Shown piece by piece: positions 43,606-53,151 of a stretch of 64,000 nucleotides of DNA. Numbering within the stretch: the first letter of the stretch is position 1; each line of letters opens with the position of its first letter. The position numbers were made by a program, and so were the translations under genes. Source of the DNA: Dysgonomonas mossii DSM 22836 (GTDB taxonomy: Bacteria > Bacteroidota > Bacteroidia > Bacteroidales > Dysgonomonadaceae); the NCBI RefSeq assembly GCF_000213575.1, contig NZ_GL892008.1:67584-131583 (forward strand), given 5' to 3'. A model generated the notes under the pieces. It was given only the letters and a program-made list of their open reading frames with translations. It made no database searches and was not told the DNA's origin.

Positions 43606-44766
43606 ATGAAACTTATGAAAAATATATATTTCGGATTTATAGCATTTGTTTTGCTAGCCCTATCATCTTGCAGCGATCCCAAGGATGAGTATTCGTACGG
43701 AACTTTGATAGAATACGATTGGAATGCCGCAGCCGATAGTGCATCTAATGCTTTGATAAATAAATTCTGGAACGAAACAGGCAACTATTTCAATTACGGA
43801 AACGACGACAAGGAACTAACATTCCACTATTGGCCCAATGCTCATGCAATGGATGTAGTGATAGATGCTTATCTGCGCACAAACGACAGTAAATATAGTG
43901 CTTACTTCGACAAATGGTTTGCAGGCGTTAAGATAAAAAACGGAAATACTTATGAGAATGCCTATGTCGACGATATGGAGTGGAACGCACTGACTATGAT
44001 CCGCCTGTATAATATCACAAAAGATCAAAAATACTTAGATGCTGCTCAGCAGTTGTGGGGCTGGATCAAAGATGCCTGGTCTGAAGATGTTGGCGGTGGT
44101 ATCAGATGGTGCACCGGATCGTGGGTAACATTCACAAAGAATGCCTGCTCAAATGCTCCCGCAGCTATTATCGGAGCACGTCTGTATCAAATAACTCAGA
44201 ACGAAGAAGACCTCGAATGGGCGAAGAAAATATACGACTGGCAAAAACAAACGCTGGTAGTATCTTCGACAGGTGAGGTGAAAGACAATATCATTGTCGA
44301 ATCGGGTGAAGTAAAAGGCTCGGCTCTTACATACAACGAAGGTACTTACGTAGGAGCGGGAGTAGAATTATATAATATTACCAAAGATATCGTATATTTG
44401 AATGATGCAAAAAGAGCAGCAAATTATACCATCTCTACGCTTATAAACTCAAGCAGCAATGTATTGAGAGACGAAGGAACCGGAGACAATGGTCTGTTTA
44501 AAGGAATATTCATGCGCTACTTCCTCGAGCTTATCAAAGTGAACGACTTGGATGAAGCATACCGTCATAAATTTGTCACTTTCTTAAACAACAATGCCTA
44601 TGTACTTTGGACTACCGGTGTATACAAAAAAGGAGAATATGAAGACAACCTTCTGTTTGGTTCTTCGTGGGATTCTTCTCCGGTAAGCTTTACCCAACTT
44701 ACATCACAGGCTAGTGGTTGTATGCTGATAGAGGCAAAAGCTGCATACGAGAATTTGAAAAAGTAA
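43606..44766 (+). CDS. GH76 family endo-alpha-1,6-mannanase (first copy)
   Basis: 386-residue lipoprotein (Cys22, LSSC) with an (alpha/alpha)6-barrel GH76 domain. GH76 enzymes cleave alpha-1,6-linked mannan backbones with retention. The catalytic Asp pair is visible as YVDDMEWNAL (Asp122-Asp123), and GGGIRWCTGSW, NACSNAPAAIIGARLY and TYNEGTYVGAGVELY are typical blocks. The start is ATG 43606, not the TTG-initiated extension, because it opens the lipoprotein signal. Probably surface-exposed and acting first on the polymer. Followed by a second GH76 gene after six bases; the two copies are clearly diverged. Confidence 0.92.
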   Translation: MKLMKNIYFGFIAFVLLALSSCSDPKDEYSYGTLIEYDWNAAADSASNALINKFWNETGNYFNYGNDDKELTFHYWPNAHAMDVVIDAYLRTNDSKYSAYFDKWFAGVKIKNGNTYENAYVDDMEWNALTMIRLYNITKDQKYLDAAQQLWGWIKDAWSEDVGGGIRWCTGSWVTFTKNACSNAPAAIIGARLYQITQNEEDLEWAKKIYDWQKQTLVVSSTGEVKDNIIVESGEVKGSALTYNEGTYVGAGVELYNITKDIVYLNDAKRAANYTISTLINSSSNVLRDEGTGDNGLFKGIFMRYFLELIKVNDLDEAYRHKFVTFLNNNAYVLWTTGVYKKGEYEDNLLFGSSWDSSPVSFTQLTSQASGCMLIEAKAAYENLKK

Positions 44767-44772
44767 AAGATA

Positions 44773-45960
44773 ATGAAACTTACGTACATTTTTTTATTTG
44801 CAATTAGTGTTGCCACCATAGGGTGTAGCCCAAAAGATAAAGGCAATACGAGTTCTAACCTACAGAGAGCCCAGCTAACGCTGGACTCTCTGTATCAAAA
44901 TTATTCGGCACCCGATACCCGGTTGCTGCGTGAAAACTATCCCTTCGATGACAAGTATACGGCTACGTATCTGGCATCGCAAGAGCAAGCGAATATCCCA
45001 AACCAATATTCGTACCTATGGCCTTACTCAGGAACATTCTCTGCTGTAAACGCCTTGTTTGAAACCACCAAGGATAAGAAATATCAGGAAATCCTTGATT
45101 CGAAAGTGCTCCCCGGATTGGAAGAGTATTTCGATCAGAAGCGGAATCCGTCGGGGTATGCGTCATACATAAACACCGCACCTCAGTCCGACCGGTTTTA
45201 TGACGACAATGTATGGTTGGGTATCGACTTTACAGATACTTACACGCTAACCAAAGAAGACAAATATCTGCAAAAGTCCAAAATGATATGGGAATTCGTA
45301 GCCAGTGGTATCGATGACAATCTCGGCGGCGGAATCTATTGGTGCGAACAAAAAAGAGAGTCAAAAAACACATGTTCCAATGCACCCGGAGCAGTTTTTG
45401 CGCTCAAACTATTTGAAGCAACCCAAGACAGCACTTATTTTAAACAAGGAAAAAGCCTGTACGAGTGGACAAAAAAACACCTGCAAGACCCTTCCGACTA
45501 CTTGTATTTTGACAACATAAGGCTGGACGGAAAAATAGGTGAGGCTAAATTTCCATACAATAGCGGGCAAATGCTACAATCTGCTGCTCTGTTGTATAAG
45601 CTCACAAAAGACGAAGCTTATCTTACCGATGCCCAAAATATTGCAAAATCTGCATATAATTATTTCTTTACAGATTTTACAACATCTGACGGACAACAAT
45701 TCAAACTGTTGAAGAAAAGTGATGTGTGGTTTATTGCTGTTATGCTGAGGGGATTTGTTGAATTATATCATTTGGATAATGACAAAACATATATAGATGC
45801 TTTCCAAAAAAATATGGACTATGCATGGAACAACATGCGTGAAGGCAACGGACTGTTCAACACAGACTGGAGCGGAAAGCAAAAAGATGAAAAGAAGTGG
45901 TTGCTTACACAAGCCGCAATGGTAGAAATGTATGGCAAGCTTGCGTCTATCAACAAATGA
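44773..45960 (+). CDS. GH76 family endo-alpha-1,6-mannanase (second copy)
   Basis: 395-residue lipoprotein (Cys18, TIGC). GH76 blocks: RFYDDNVWLGIDF with the catalytic Asp144-Asp145, DNLGGGIYWCEQK, NTCSNAPGAVFALKLFEAT, FPYNSGQMLQSAALLYKLT. Sequence identity with the neighbouring GH76 is low outside these motifs, so it probably differs in chain-length or branch tolerance. One of the pair may act on the intact polymer and the other on imported or partly debranched oligomers. The lipobox alone does not say which membrane face it is on. Confidence 0.92.
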   Translation: MKLTYIFLFAISVATIGCSPKDKGNTSSNLQRAQLTLDSLYQNYSAPDTRLLRENYPFDDKYTATYLASQEQANIPNQYSYLWPYSGTFSAVNALFETTKDKKYQEILDSKVLPGLEEYFDQKRNPSGYASYINTAPQSDRFYDDNVWLGIDFTDTYTLTKEDKYLQKSKMIWEFVASGIDDNLGGGIYWCEQKRESKNTCSNAPGAVFALKLFEATQDSTYFKQGKSLYEWTKKHLQDPSDYLYFDNIRLDGKIGEAKFPYNSGQMLQSAALLYKLTKDEAYLTDAQNIAKSAYNYFFTDFTTSDGQQFKLLKKSDVWFIAVMLRGFVELYHLDNDKTYIDAFQKNMDYAWNNMREGNGLFNTDWSGKQKDEKKWLLTQAAMVEMYGKLASINK

Positions 45961-45983
45961 AAAAAAATCAACATAAATAAGGT

Positions 45984-47462
45984 ATGAAAAGAAAGAAAAA
46001 CATTGGATTATGCGCCGTAGCGGCTGCAACATTACTAATGGGAGGAAAAGCAGCGGCTCATGACATGACTATCCGAAAGGATAATACGGTGGTAAGCTAT
46101 AACGTTCCTACCGACTTTAAAAGCAACCGCCCACCCGTTGATCAAAGATTATTCAAATCGAAGGCTGTAGAAAGTGAGATAGTACGGATTAAGAAAATGA
46201 TCAAAAATCCGAAACTGGCATGGATGTTCGAAAACTGTTTTCCAAACACGCTGGACACCACTGTCCGCTATCGCAAGACCAACGGTAAAGACGATACTGT
46301 AGTCTACACCGGAGATATACACGCCATGTGGCTTCGCGACTCAGGTGCTCAGGTGTGGCCTTATGTGCAATTGGCAAACAGTGATCCCGAACTGAAGGCA
46401 ATGCTTGCCGGAGTTATCCGCCGACAATTTAAATGTATCATTATCGACCCATACGCCAATGCTTTTCTTGATCCGCACGACCCGAATCCCGATCACCAAT
46501 GGATGAGCGACATGACGGACATGAAGCTGGAGTTACACGAGCGCAAATGGGAGATAGACTCGCTTTGCTACCCAATTCGTCTGGCATACCATTACTGGAA
46601 AACAACAGGAGATGCAAGCATTTTTGATGAAGAATGGCTACAAGCGATCGAACTGGTATTACAAACGTTCCACGAACAACAACGTAAGAATGGCAATGGC
46701 CCGTATAAATTCCAACGCAAAACAGAGCGTCAACTGGATACAATGAACAACGACGGATGGGGCAACCCTGTCAATCCCGTAGGACTTATTGCATCGGCCT
46801 TCCGCCCGTCAGACGATGCCACAACATTTCAGTTTTTAGTTCCGTCTAACTTTTTTGCTGTTAGTTCGTTAAGAAAAGCAGCCGAAATATTGGCAACAGT
46901 AAACAAGAAGCCTGAGTTAGCAGAGAAATGTAAAAATTTGGCACAGGAAGTTGAGACAGCCTTAAAAAAATATGCTATCTTTAACCATCCTAAATACGGT
47001 CAGATCTATGCTTTCGAAGTAGACGGATTTGGAAACCAGTATTTTATGGATGATGCCAATGTGCCCAGTTTATTGGCAATGCCCTATTTAGGAGATATGG
47101 ATGCTAATGACCCTATCTATCAGAACACACGAAATTATGTGTGGAGTAAAGATAATCCATATTTCTTCAAAGGAACAGCAGGGGAAGGTATTGGTGGTCC
47201 CCATATCGGATATGATATGATATGGCCTATGAGTATCATGATGAAAGCATTCACTAGCCGTGACGAAAAAGAAATTCAGACATGTATAAAAATGCTTATG
47301 GATACCGATGCCGGAACAGGATTTATGCACGAATCGTTCAATAAAGACAACCCTGAGAAGTTTACCCGCGCATGGTTTGCATGGCAAAACACACTTTTTG
47401 GCGAATTGATCTTAAAGCAGGTAAACGAAGGTAGAATTGATATGTTAAACGCAATAAAATAA
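45984..47462 (+). CDS. GH125 family exo-alpha-1,6-mannosidase
   Basis: 492-residue exported enzyme with an ordinary signal peptide (to about residue 26, GKAAAH), hence periplasmic. GH125 enzymes remove terminal alpha-1,6-mannose with inversion. Characteristic segments are GDIHAMWLRDSGAQVWPYV, IIDPYANAFLDPHDPN, WEIDSLCYPIRLAYHYWKTTGD, ANVPSLLAMPYLG, GTAGEGIGGPHIGYDMIWPMSI, and MHESFNKDNPEKFTRAWFAWQNTLFGELI. It completes backbone breakdown begun by GH76 enzymes. Starts 23 bases after the second GH76 gene and eight bases before the GH78 gene. Confidence 0.95.
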   Translation: MKRKKNIGLCAVAAATLLMGGKAAAHDMTIRKDNTVVSYNVPTDFKSNRPPVDQRLFKSKAVESEIVRIKKMIKNPKLAWMFENCFPNTLDTTVRYRKTNGKDDTVVYTGDIHAMWLRDSGAQVWPYVQLANSDPELKAMLAGVIRRQFKCIIIDPYANAFLDPHDPNPDHQWMSDMTDMKLELHERKWEIDSLCYPIRLAYHYWKTTGDASIFDEEWLQAIELVLQTFHEQQRKNGNGPYKFQRKTERQLDTMNNDGWGNPVNPVGLIASAFRPSDDATTFQFLVPSNFFAVSSLRKAAEILATVNKKPELAEKCKNLAQEVETALKKYAIFNHPKYGQIYAFEVDGFGNQYFMDDANVPSLLAMPYLGDMDANDPIYQNTRNYVWSKDNPYFFKGTAGEGIGGPHIGYDMIWPMSIMMKAFTSRDEKEIQTCIKMLMDTDAGTGFMHESFNKDNPEKFTRAWFAWQNTLFGELILKQVNEGRIDMLNAIK

Positions 47463-47470
47463 AACCTTTA

Positions 47471-50119
47471 ATGAAAAAGAATCTAAAGCTCCTAATTGCA
47501 GTCTCCGTTATTTTAGCCTTTTTAGCAAGTGCTTGTGGCAGTGTTTCAAAAAACACTAAAATCGTAAAAGCTCAATGCGAGTATTTAGATTCTCCTATAG
47601 GTATCGATGCCGAACATCCGCGTTTCACATGGGTGTTCGGTAGTGATACCGAAAATTTCAGGCAAGAAGCTTACCAGATACATATAGCCAGCAGCGAAGA
47701 ACTACTTGCTTCGGGCAAAGCGGATATATGGACTTCCAACAAAATAGAAAGCACAACACCCCGTGCCATATACAACGGAGGCACAAAACTCACTTCACAC
47801 ACTCGTTACTATTGGACTGTAACAGTATGGGACAAGAAAGGAAAAAACCACACATCACCTGTCAGCTATTTCGAAATGGCTAAAATGTCGAAAGCTGATT
47901 GGCAGGCAAAATGGATCACAGATTCGCACGACAAAGAGTTTGAACCTGCACCATTATTCAGAAAAGAATTTAAGACGACAAAGAAATTAATTTCAGCCCG
48001 TGTCTATGTCAGCGGTACAGGATATTACGAGATGTTTATAAACGGAAAAAGAGTAGGTGAAAACTTTCTTGATCCGGGTTACACACATTTCGACAAACGT
48101 ATATTATATGTTACCCACGATGTAACATCACTTATCACCGAAGGAGACAACGCCATTGCGGCAGTTCTCGGAAATGGTTTTTACAATTGCCAGAGCAAAG
48201 CCGTATGGGACTTCGAAAGAGCCCGCTGGCGCGAACGCCCTAGGCTGTTGAGCGAACTAAGGCTTGTATACGATGACGGCTCTACCGACATTATATCCAC
48301 AGACGAAACGTGGAAAACCAACACAGGACCTTACACATACAACAATATATACAGTGGCGACAGATACGATGCCCGCCTCGAAGAAACAGGGTGGAACTCT
48401 GCCGGATTTGACGACTCGAAGTGGAACAAAGTACAACTGTCAAAAGAACCTGCCCCGATACTGGCAGCTCAGCAAATGCCGGGAATCCGTGCTGTAAAAG
48501 AAATCAAGCCAAAATCGGTAAAATCATTCGGAAATAAGATATACCTCTTCGACTTGGGAGAAAATATTGCAGGGGTTTGCCGTTTCTCGGTAAAAGGAGA
48601 AGCCGGTACGACATTCACACTACGCCACGGAGAACTCCTAAAAGCAGACGGACGACTCGAGCAAGGCAACATCAATGTTTATTATCGTCCTGAGAAAAAA
48701 GGAGAAGTATTTCAAGAAGATGTTTTTATATTGAAAGGAACAGGAAAAGAAGAAGAATTTACACCTCAGTTCAGCTATCATGGTTTCCAGTATATAGAAG
48801 TGGAGAGTGATCGCCCTGTAACACTTACAGTGGATAACCTGACAGGATTGTTTCTGCACACAGATATACCACAAGTGGGTAATTTTAGCAGTTCAAACAA
48901 CCTGTTGAACAAGATATGGGCTGCAACAAACCAAAGTTATCAAGGTAACTTACACAGTATTCCTACCGATTGTCCTCAGCGTGAGAAGAACGGATGGACG
49001 GCAGATGCACATGTTGCTATCGACTTGGCATTACTCAACTTTAATGGAATCACCTTATACGAAAAATGGATGACCGACTTCATCGACAACCAACGTGAAG
49101 ACGGTGTGATTGCCGGTATTATTCCATCTTCGGGATGGGGATTCGGCGACTGGCCGGGACCTGTTTGGGATGCTGCGATGTTTATCATTCCCAATGCGCT
49201 GTACGACTACTATGGCGAGACCCGAAGCATAGAACACCTCTACCCTACTATGGTCAAATATCTGGATTATCTGAAAACAAAAGAAGTAGACGGAGGATAC
49301 CTGAACTTTGGATTGGGAGACTGGGTGTTTTATAAAGCTCAAACACCGAATGAGTATACATCGACACTCTACTATTATCACGACTATGTATTGATGGCAC
49401 GCTTTGCCAAACTCTTAGGAAAAAATGCCACTCCATATCAACAAAAAGCAGAGCAGCTTAAAAAACTGATAAACAACAAGTTCTTCAATGCCGAAACAGG
49501 TATTTATGCCAATGGTACTCAAACAGCTCAGGCGGTAGCTCTGTATATGGGAATAGTTCCCGAAGGAAAAGAACAGCTCGTTGCCGACAATTTGCACAAA
49601 ACCGTTTCAGGAAATAATTACTTCCTCGACTTTGGACTATTGGGCAGCAAAACCGTTCCTGCTATGCTTACCAAATACGGATATGTAGAAGACGCTTACA
49701 AAATGGCTACCAAGACCGAAGCTCCATCGTGGGGCTACTGGGTAGAAACACAGGGATACAGCACCCTTGCCGAAACATGGACACTTAGCCCTGAGTTTCG
49801 CGATGCATCTATCAACCATGTATTTATGGGAGATATCAGTGCATGGATGTACAACACGTTGGCGGGAATCAATCTCGATAGAGACCAACCCGGATTTCAG
49901 AACGTAATCATCAGACCTCATTTTGTGAAAGACTTGGAATGGGTTAAGGGCGAATATAATTCTGTGAGAGGTTTGATAAAATCGGAGTGGGAGAGAGAGG
50001 GAGATAAGATAAATCTTTCGGTAACCATTCCTGCCGGATCTACCGCAACGATATATGCAGACAAAGAATATACTGTAGGTTCAGGCGTTCACCAATATAT
50101 AATAAAAGAAAATAAATAA
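47471..50119 (+). CDS. GH78 family alpha-L-rhamnosidase
   Basis: 882-residue lipoprotein (Cys22, ASAC). Order: Bac_rhamnosid_N-like Ig domain (about 30-140, CEYLDSPIGIDAEHPRFTWVF), two beta-sandwich domains (to about 425, including GTGYYEMFINGKRVGENFLDPGYT), an (alpha/alpha)6 catalytic barrel (about 455-790) and a C-terminal beta domain. The catalytic signature is DCPQREKNGWTADAH starting at Asp500, with Glu505 as the likely general acid, and PGPVWDAAMF and ETQGYSTLAETW further on. Inverting removal of terminal alpha-L-rhamnose is the family reaction. Its presence in an alpha-mannan PUL is the most informative clue to the substrate. Confidence 0.93.
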   Translation: MKKNLKLLIAVSVILAFLASACGSVSKNTKIVKAQCEYLDSPIGIDAEHPRFTWVFGSDTENFRQEAYQIHIASSEELLASGKADIWTSNKIESTTPRAIYNGGTKLTSHTRYYWTVTVWDKKGKNHTSPVSYFEMAKMSKADWQAKWITDSHDKEFEPAPLFRKEFKTTKKLISARVYVSGTGYYEMFINGKRVGENFLDPGYTHFDKRILYVTHDVTSLITEGDNAIAAVLGNGFYNCQSKAVWDFERARWRERPRLLSELRLVYDDGSTDIISTDETWKTNTGPYTYNNIYSGDRYDARLEETGWNSAGFDDSKWNKVQLSKEPAPILAAQQMPGIRAVKEIKPKSVKSFGNKIYLFDLGENIAGVCRFSVKGEAGTTFTLRHGELLKADGRLEQGNINVYYRPEKKGEVFQEDVFILKGTGKEEEFTPQFSYHGFQYIEVESDRPVTLTVDNLTGLFLHTDIPQVGNFSSSNNLLNKIWAATNQSYQGNLHSIPTDCPQREKNGWTADAHVAIDLALLNFNGITLYEKWMTDFIDNQREDGVIAGIIPSSGWGFGDWPGPVWDAAMFIIPNALYDYYGETRSIEHLYPTMVKYLDYLKTKEVDGGYLNFGLGDWVFYKAQTPNEYTSTLYYYHDYVLMARFAKLLGKNATPYQQKAEQLKKLINNKFFNAETGIYANGTQTAQAVALYMGIVPEGKEQLVADNLHKTVSGNNYFLDFGLLGSKTVPAMLTKYGYVEDAYKMATKTEAPSWGYWVETQGYSTLAETWTLSPEFRDASINHVFMGDISAWMYNTLAGINLDRDQPGFQNVIIRPHFVKDLEWVKGEYNSVRGLIKSEWEREGDKINLSVTIPAGSTATIYADKEYTVGSGVHQYIIKENK

Positions 50120-50197
50120 GATATAAGCAGGAGATAAATGCCCGTTCGAATTCCTGTTGGGATAATAAAACAAACTAAACATTAATCTATAATAGAC

Positions 50198-52141
50198 ATG
50201 AAACGCAACTTGTTATTATTACTATTTCTCAGTATTACATTCGTCCTAAGTGCCCAGAAAAAGGCTGAATTACAATCGCCTAGCGGAGAAATAAAAGTAT
50301 CCCTTAGTATCTCAGATAAGATATATTACACAATATCTTATAGCAATGATGTACTATTAGAAAAGAATCATTTGAGCCTGAACTTGGGAAGTGAGACGCT
50401 CGGACTGAATCCCAAACTATCGGGACAAAAAGCAAACAAAGTAAACGAGGTTCTTACTCCTGTTGTTCCTTTAAAATACTCATCTGTAAAAAATGAGTAC
50501 AATTCACTCTTGCTCACTTTCAATGGAGATTATTCTGTCGAATTCAGAGCCTTTGATGATGGTATTGCCTACCGTTTTATAACCAATAAAAAAGGAGACG
50601 TAGAAGTTTTAGGAGAAGATTTTACTATCAATTTCCCTGCAAATTATTTACTTCATTTACAGCAGCCCGGTGGGTTTAAAACAGCCTACGAAGAACCGTA
50701 TACACACGTTGAGAGCAATGAGTGGAAAGCAACAGACCGAATGTCTGTATTGCCGGTATTGATAGATACAAAGAAAAAATACAAAATACTGATATCCGAA
50801 TCAGACCTGTCGGATTATCCTTGCATGTTCCTTAAAGGGAATGGAGCAAACGGAGTACAATCTACATTTCCAAAAGCTCCACTCGAATTTGGAGAAGATG
50901 GAGACCGTAGCTTGAAGATTGTGAAGGAAGCGGATTATATAGCTAAAACAACAGGAAAAAGAAATTTTCCGTGGCGCTACTTCGTCATTACAAAAGACGA
51001 CAAGCAGCTTATAGAAAACACAATGACATACAGGCTAGCTACCAAAAGCCAACTGCAAGACGTATCGTGGATCAAGCCGGGACAAGTCAGTTGGGAATGG
51101 TGGAACGAAGCATCACCTTATGGCCCGGATGTGAATTTCGTAGCCGGATTCAATCTCGATACATATAAATATTACATCGATTTTGCATCCAAATACGGTA
51201 TCGAGTATATTATTATGGACGAAGGTTGGGCTAAAAGCACACGCGACCCTTACACTCCAAATCCGAAAGTAGATGTACACGAACTTATCCGCTACGGAAA
51301 AGAAAAGAATGTAGGCATCATACTATGGCTAACGTGGTTAGTGGTAGAAAACAATCCCGATATATTCAAAACATTCAGCGAATGGGGTGTTAAGGGTGTT
51401 AAAATCGACTTTATGGATAGAAGCGATCAATGGATGGTGAACTACTACGAACGCATAGCCAAAGAAGCCGCAAAATACAATATTCTGGTTGATTATCATG
51501 GTTCGTTCAAGCCTGCCGGAATCGAATACAAGTATCCGAATATCCTTTCGTACGAAGGAGTAAGAGGCATGGAGCAAATGGAAGGTTGTACCCCTGAAAA
51601 CAGTGTCTATTTTCCCTTCATGCGCAATGCTGTAGGTCCTATGGATTACACACCGGGGGCAATGATCAGCATGCAACCCGAAAGATACTGCGGTAATCGC
51701 CCTAACTCGGCAAGCATAGGAACCAGAGCTTACCAGTTGGCACTGTTCGTCATTTTCGAAAGCGGACTTCAAATGTTGGCAGACAATCCTACTCTGTATT
51801 ACAGAAATGAAGATTGTACCAAATTTATCACCGATGTGCCCGTTACATGGGACGAAACCCGTGCACTGCAAGCCAAAGCGGGAGAATATGCGGTCGTGGC
51901 AAAGCGCAAAGGCAATAAGTGGTATATAGGCGGTATGACAAATAATACAGAAAGACAACTTGAGATAAGCCTTGATTTCCTCAATGCCGGAACATCATAC
52001 AAGATGACTTCGTTCGAAGACGGAATCAATGCAGGCCGTCAGGCTATGGACTATTGCAGAAAAGAATCACACGTAAAATCGGGTGATAAGATACAAATAA
52101 AAATGGCTAGAAACGGAGGATTTGCCGCCGTAATAGAATAA
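50198..52141 (+). CDS. GH97 family glycoside hydrolase, probably retaining alpha-galactosidase type
   Basis: 647-residue exported enzyme (signal to about residue 19, VLSAQ). The N-terminal GH97 beta-supersandwich (about 22-290) is followed by a (beta/alpha)8 barrel (about 300-570; YIIMDEGWAKS, KNVGIILWLTWLV, YHGSFKPAGIEYKYPNI) and a C-terminal beta sandwich. GVKIDFMDR places an Asp (Asp404) where retaining GH97 alpha-galactosidases have their nucleophile, and Glu453 (SYEGVRG) fits the acid/base. SusB-like inverting alpha-glucosidases lack this Asp. So alpha-galactosidase is likelier than alpha-glucosidase, though other alpha-glycans are possible. Last gene of the PUL. Confidence 0.9.
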   Translation: MKRNLLLLLFLSITFVLSAQKKAELQSPSGEIKVSLSISDKIYYTISYSNDVLLEKNHLSLNLGSETLGLNPKLSGQKANKVNEVLTPVVPLKYSSVKNEYNSLLLTFNGDYSVEFRAFDDGIAYRFITNKKGDVEVLGEDFTINFPANYLLHLQQPGGFKTAYEEPYTHVESNEWKATDRMSVLPVLIDTKKKYKILISESDLSDYPCMFLKGNGANGVQSTFPKAPLEFGEDGDRSLKIVKEADYIAKTTGKRNFPWRYFVITKDDKQLIENTMTYRLATKSQLQDVSWIKPGQVSWEWWNEASPYGPDVNFVAGFNLDTYKYYIDFASKYGIEYIIMDEGWAKSTRDPYTPNPKVDVHELIRYGKEKNVGIILWLTWLVVENNPDIFKTFSEWGVKGVKIDFMDRSDQWMVNYYERIAKEAAKYNILVDYHGSFKPAGIEYKYPNILSYEGVRGMEQMEGCTPENSVYFPFMRNAVGPMDYTPGAMISMQPERYCGNRPNSASIGTRAYQLALFVIFESGLQMLADNPTLYYRNEDCTKFITDVPVTWDETRALQAKAGEYAVVAKRKGNKWYIGGMTNNTERQLEISLDFLNAGTSYKMTSFEDGINAGRQAMDYCRKESHVKSGDKIQIKMARNGGFAAVIE

Positions 52142-52193
52142 GACGAGTTATTTAGGTAACTCTTGTAAATAAAGAGCGATATTGGTTATTTAA

Positions 52194-52268
52194 GGAGCTG
52201 TCCCAAAAGGATGGCTCCATACTTAAACGATCAAAAAGGCTGCCCCTGTTAGAAGAGACAGCCTTTTT
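52194..52268. terminator. Double hairpin and terminator ending the PUL
   Basis: First hairpin: 52194-52203 with 52209-52218, 10 bp including two G-U pairs on the plus strand. Second: 52233-52244 with 52257-52268, an A5/T5-flanked GGCTG/CAGCC stem with one mismatch, ending in T5. The second works in both directions and also lies 21 bases past the convergent exonuclease stop. Confidence 0.8.
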
Positions 52269-52289
52269 AATATCTTTTGAGTGAGGCGA

Positions 52290-53060
52290 TTACTTTTGTA
52301 TCTCCCTCAACTTAATCTTAGTCAATACCTGCTTAGTATTCAATGGAAAATCGGCATCCATCATCCACGCATAGAAACTAGGCTCTCTCTTGAGTACTTC
52401 AGCTACCGGCTTTCCTTTATGTTTGCCAAAGTTGAACACCTCTATGCCATTCTCGTCTCTTATAATACGTCCCGCAAGGTCTACATTGTTATTAAAGAAA
52501 GAAAATTCCGCAGCCAGCTTTTCCATGTCATTTTCCAGATCAGGATATTTATCCAACTGCGCCTTCAACACTTCGTAAGTAGCAAGTGTATCTGCCTCAG
52601 CAGAGTGAGCATTGTCCAAGTCCTTGTCGCAATAGAACTTATATGCAGCCTCGAGCGTACGTTGCTCTTTTTTATGGAAGATGATCTGTACATCTATCAT
52701 TTTACGTTTGGAGAAGTCGATATCCACGTCAGCACGAAGAAATTCTTCCGCAAGGAGAGGAATATCGAAACGGCTCGAGTTGAACCCTGCCAAGTCGCAA
52801 CCTTCCATCTGATCGGCCAAAGATTTAGCGATCTGCTTGAAGGTCGGGCAATCTTTCACATCTTCGTCGGATATACCATGTATAGCAGTTGCACCTGCGG
52901 GGATTGGCATCTCAGGATTGATACGTCTGGTCTTCATCTCTTCTTTCCCATTGGGATATACCTTCAGGTAGGATAGTTCTACAATACGATCTTTCACCGT
53001 ATCCGTTCCGGTGGTTTCCAAGTCAAAGAATATTATCGGATTCCTCAGATTTAGTTCCAT
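52290..53060 (-). CDS. DEDDh 3'-5' exonuclease with C-terminal DUF3820-like domain
   Basis: 256-residue cytoplasmic exonuclease of the DNA polymerase III epsilon/RNase T type. ExoI FFDLETTGTD, ExoII GCDLAGFNSSRFDIPLL, ExoIII AHSAEADTLATYEVL supply the Asp, Glu, Asp, His, Asp set. The C-terminal ~60 residues (VFNFGKHKGKPVAEVLKREPSFYAWMMDADFP) form a small DUF3820-like domain common in Bacteroidetes versions. ATG 53060 (MELNLRNPI) is chosen over 53087 because it matches the usual N-terminus. Lies 91 bases downstream of dnaN on the same strand, probably one operon, suggesting proofreading or repair near the clamp. Confidence 0.9.
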   Translation of the reverse strand: MELNLRNPIIFFDLETTGTDTVKDRIVELSYLKVYPNGKEEMKTRRINPEMPIPAGATAIHGISDEDVKDCPTFKQIAKSLADQMEGCDLAGFNSSRFDIPLLAEEFLRADVDIDFSKRKMIDVQIIFHKKEQRTLEAAYKFYCDKDLDNAHSAEADTLATYEVLKAQLDKYPDLENDMEKLAAEFSFFNNNVDLAGRIIRDENGIEVFNFGKHKGKPVAEVLKREPSFYAWMMDADFPLNTKQVLTKIKLREIQK

Positions 53061-53151
53061 AAGCTTTTTATTAAAAAACTTTATCATCCCTCTCTTTTAC
53101 AGAAGAATGATAAAGTTGTCATATATCTATATTTGTTATTTAGAACGTTCC

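Noticed and set aside
51338-51958. 206-codon frame antisense to the GH97 gene
   Set aside because: Shadow frame inside conserved catalytic barrel coding sequence.
52281-52976. 231-codon plus-strand frame opposite the exonuclease gene
   Set aside because: The minus-strand exonuclease has clear catalytic motifs; the opposite frame has none.
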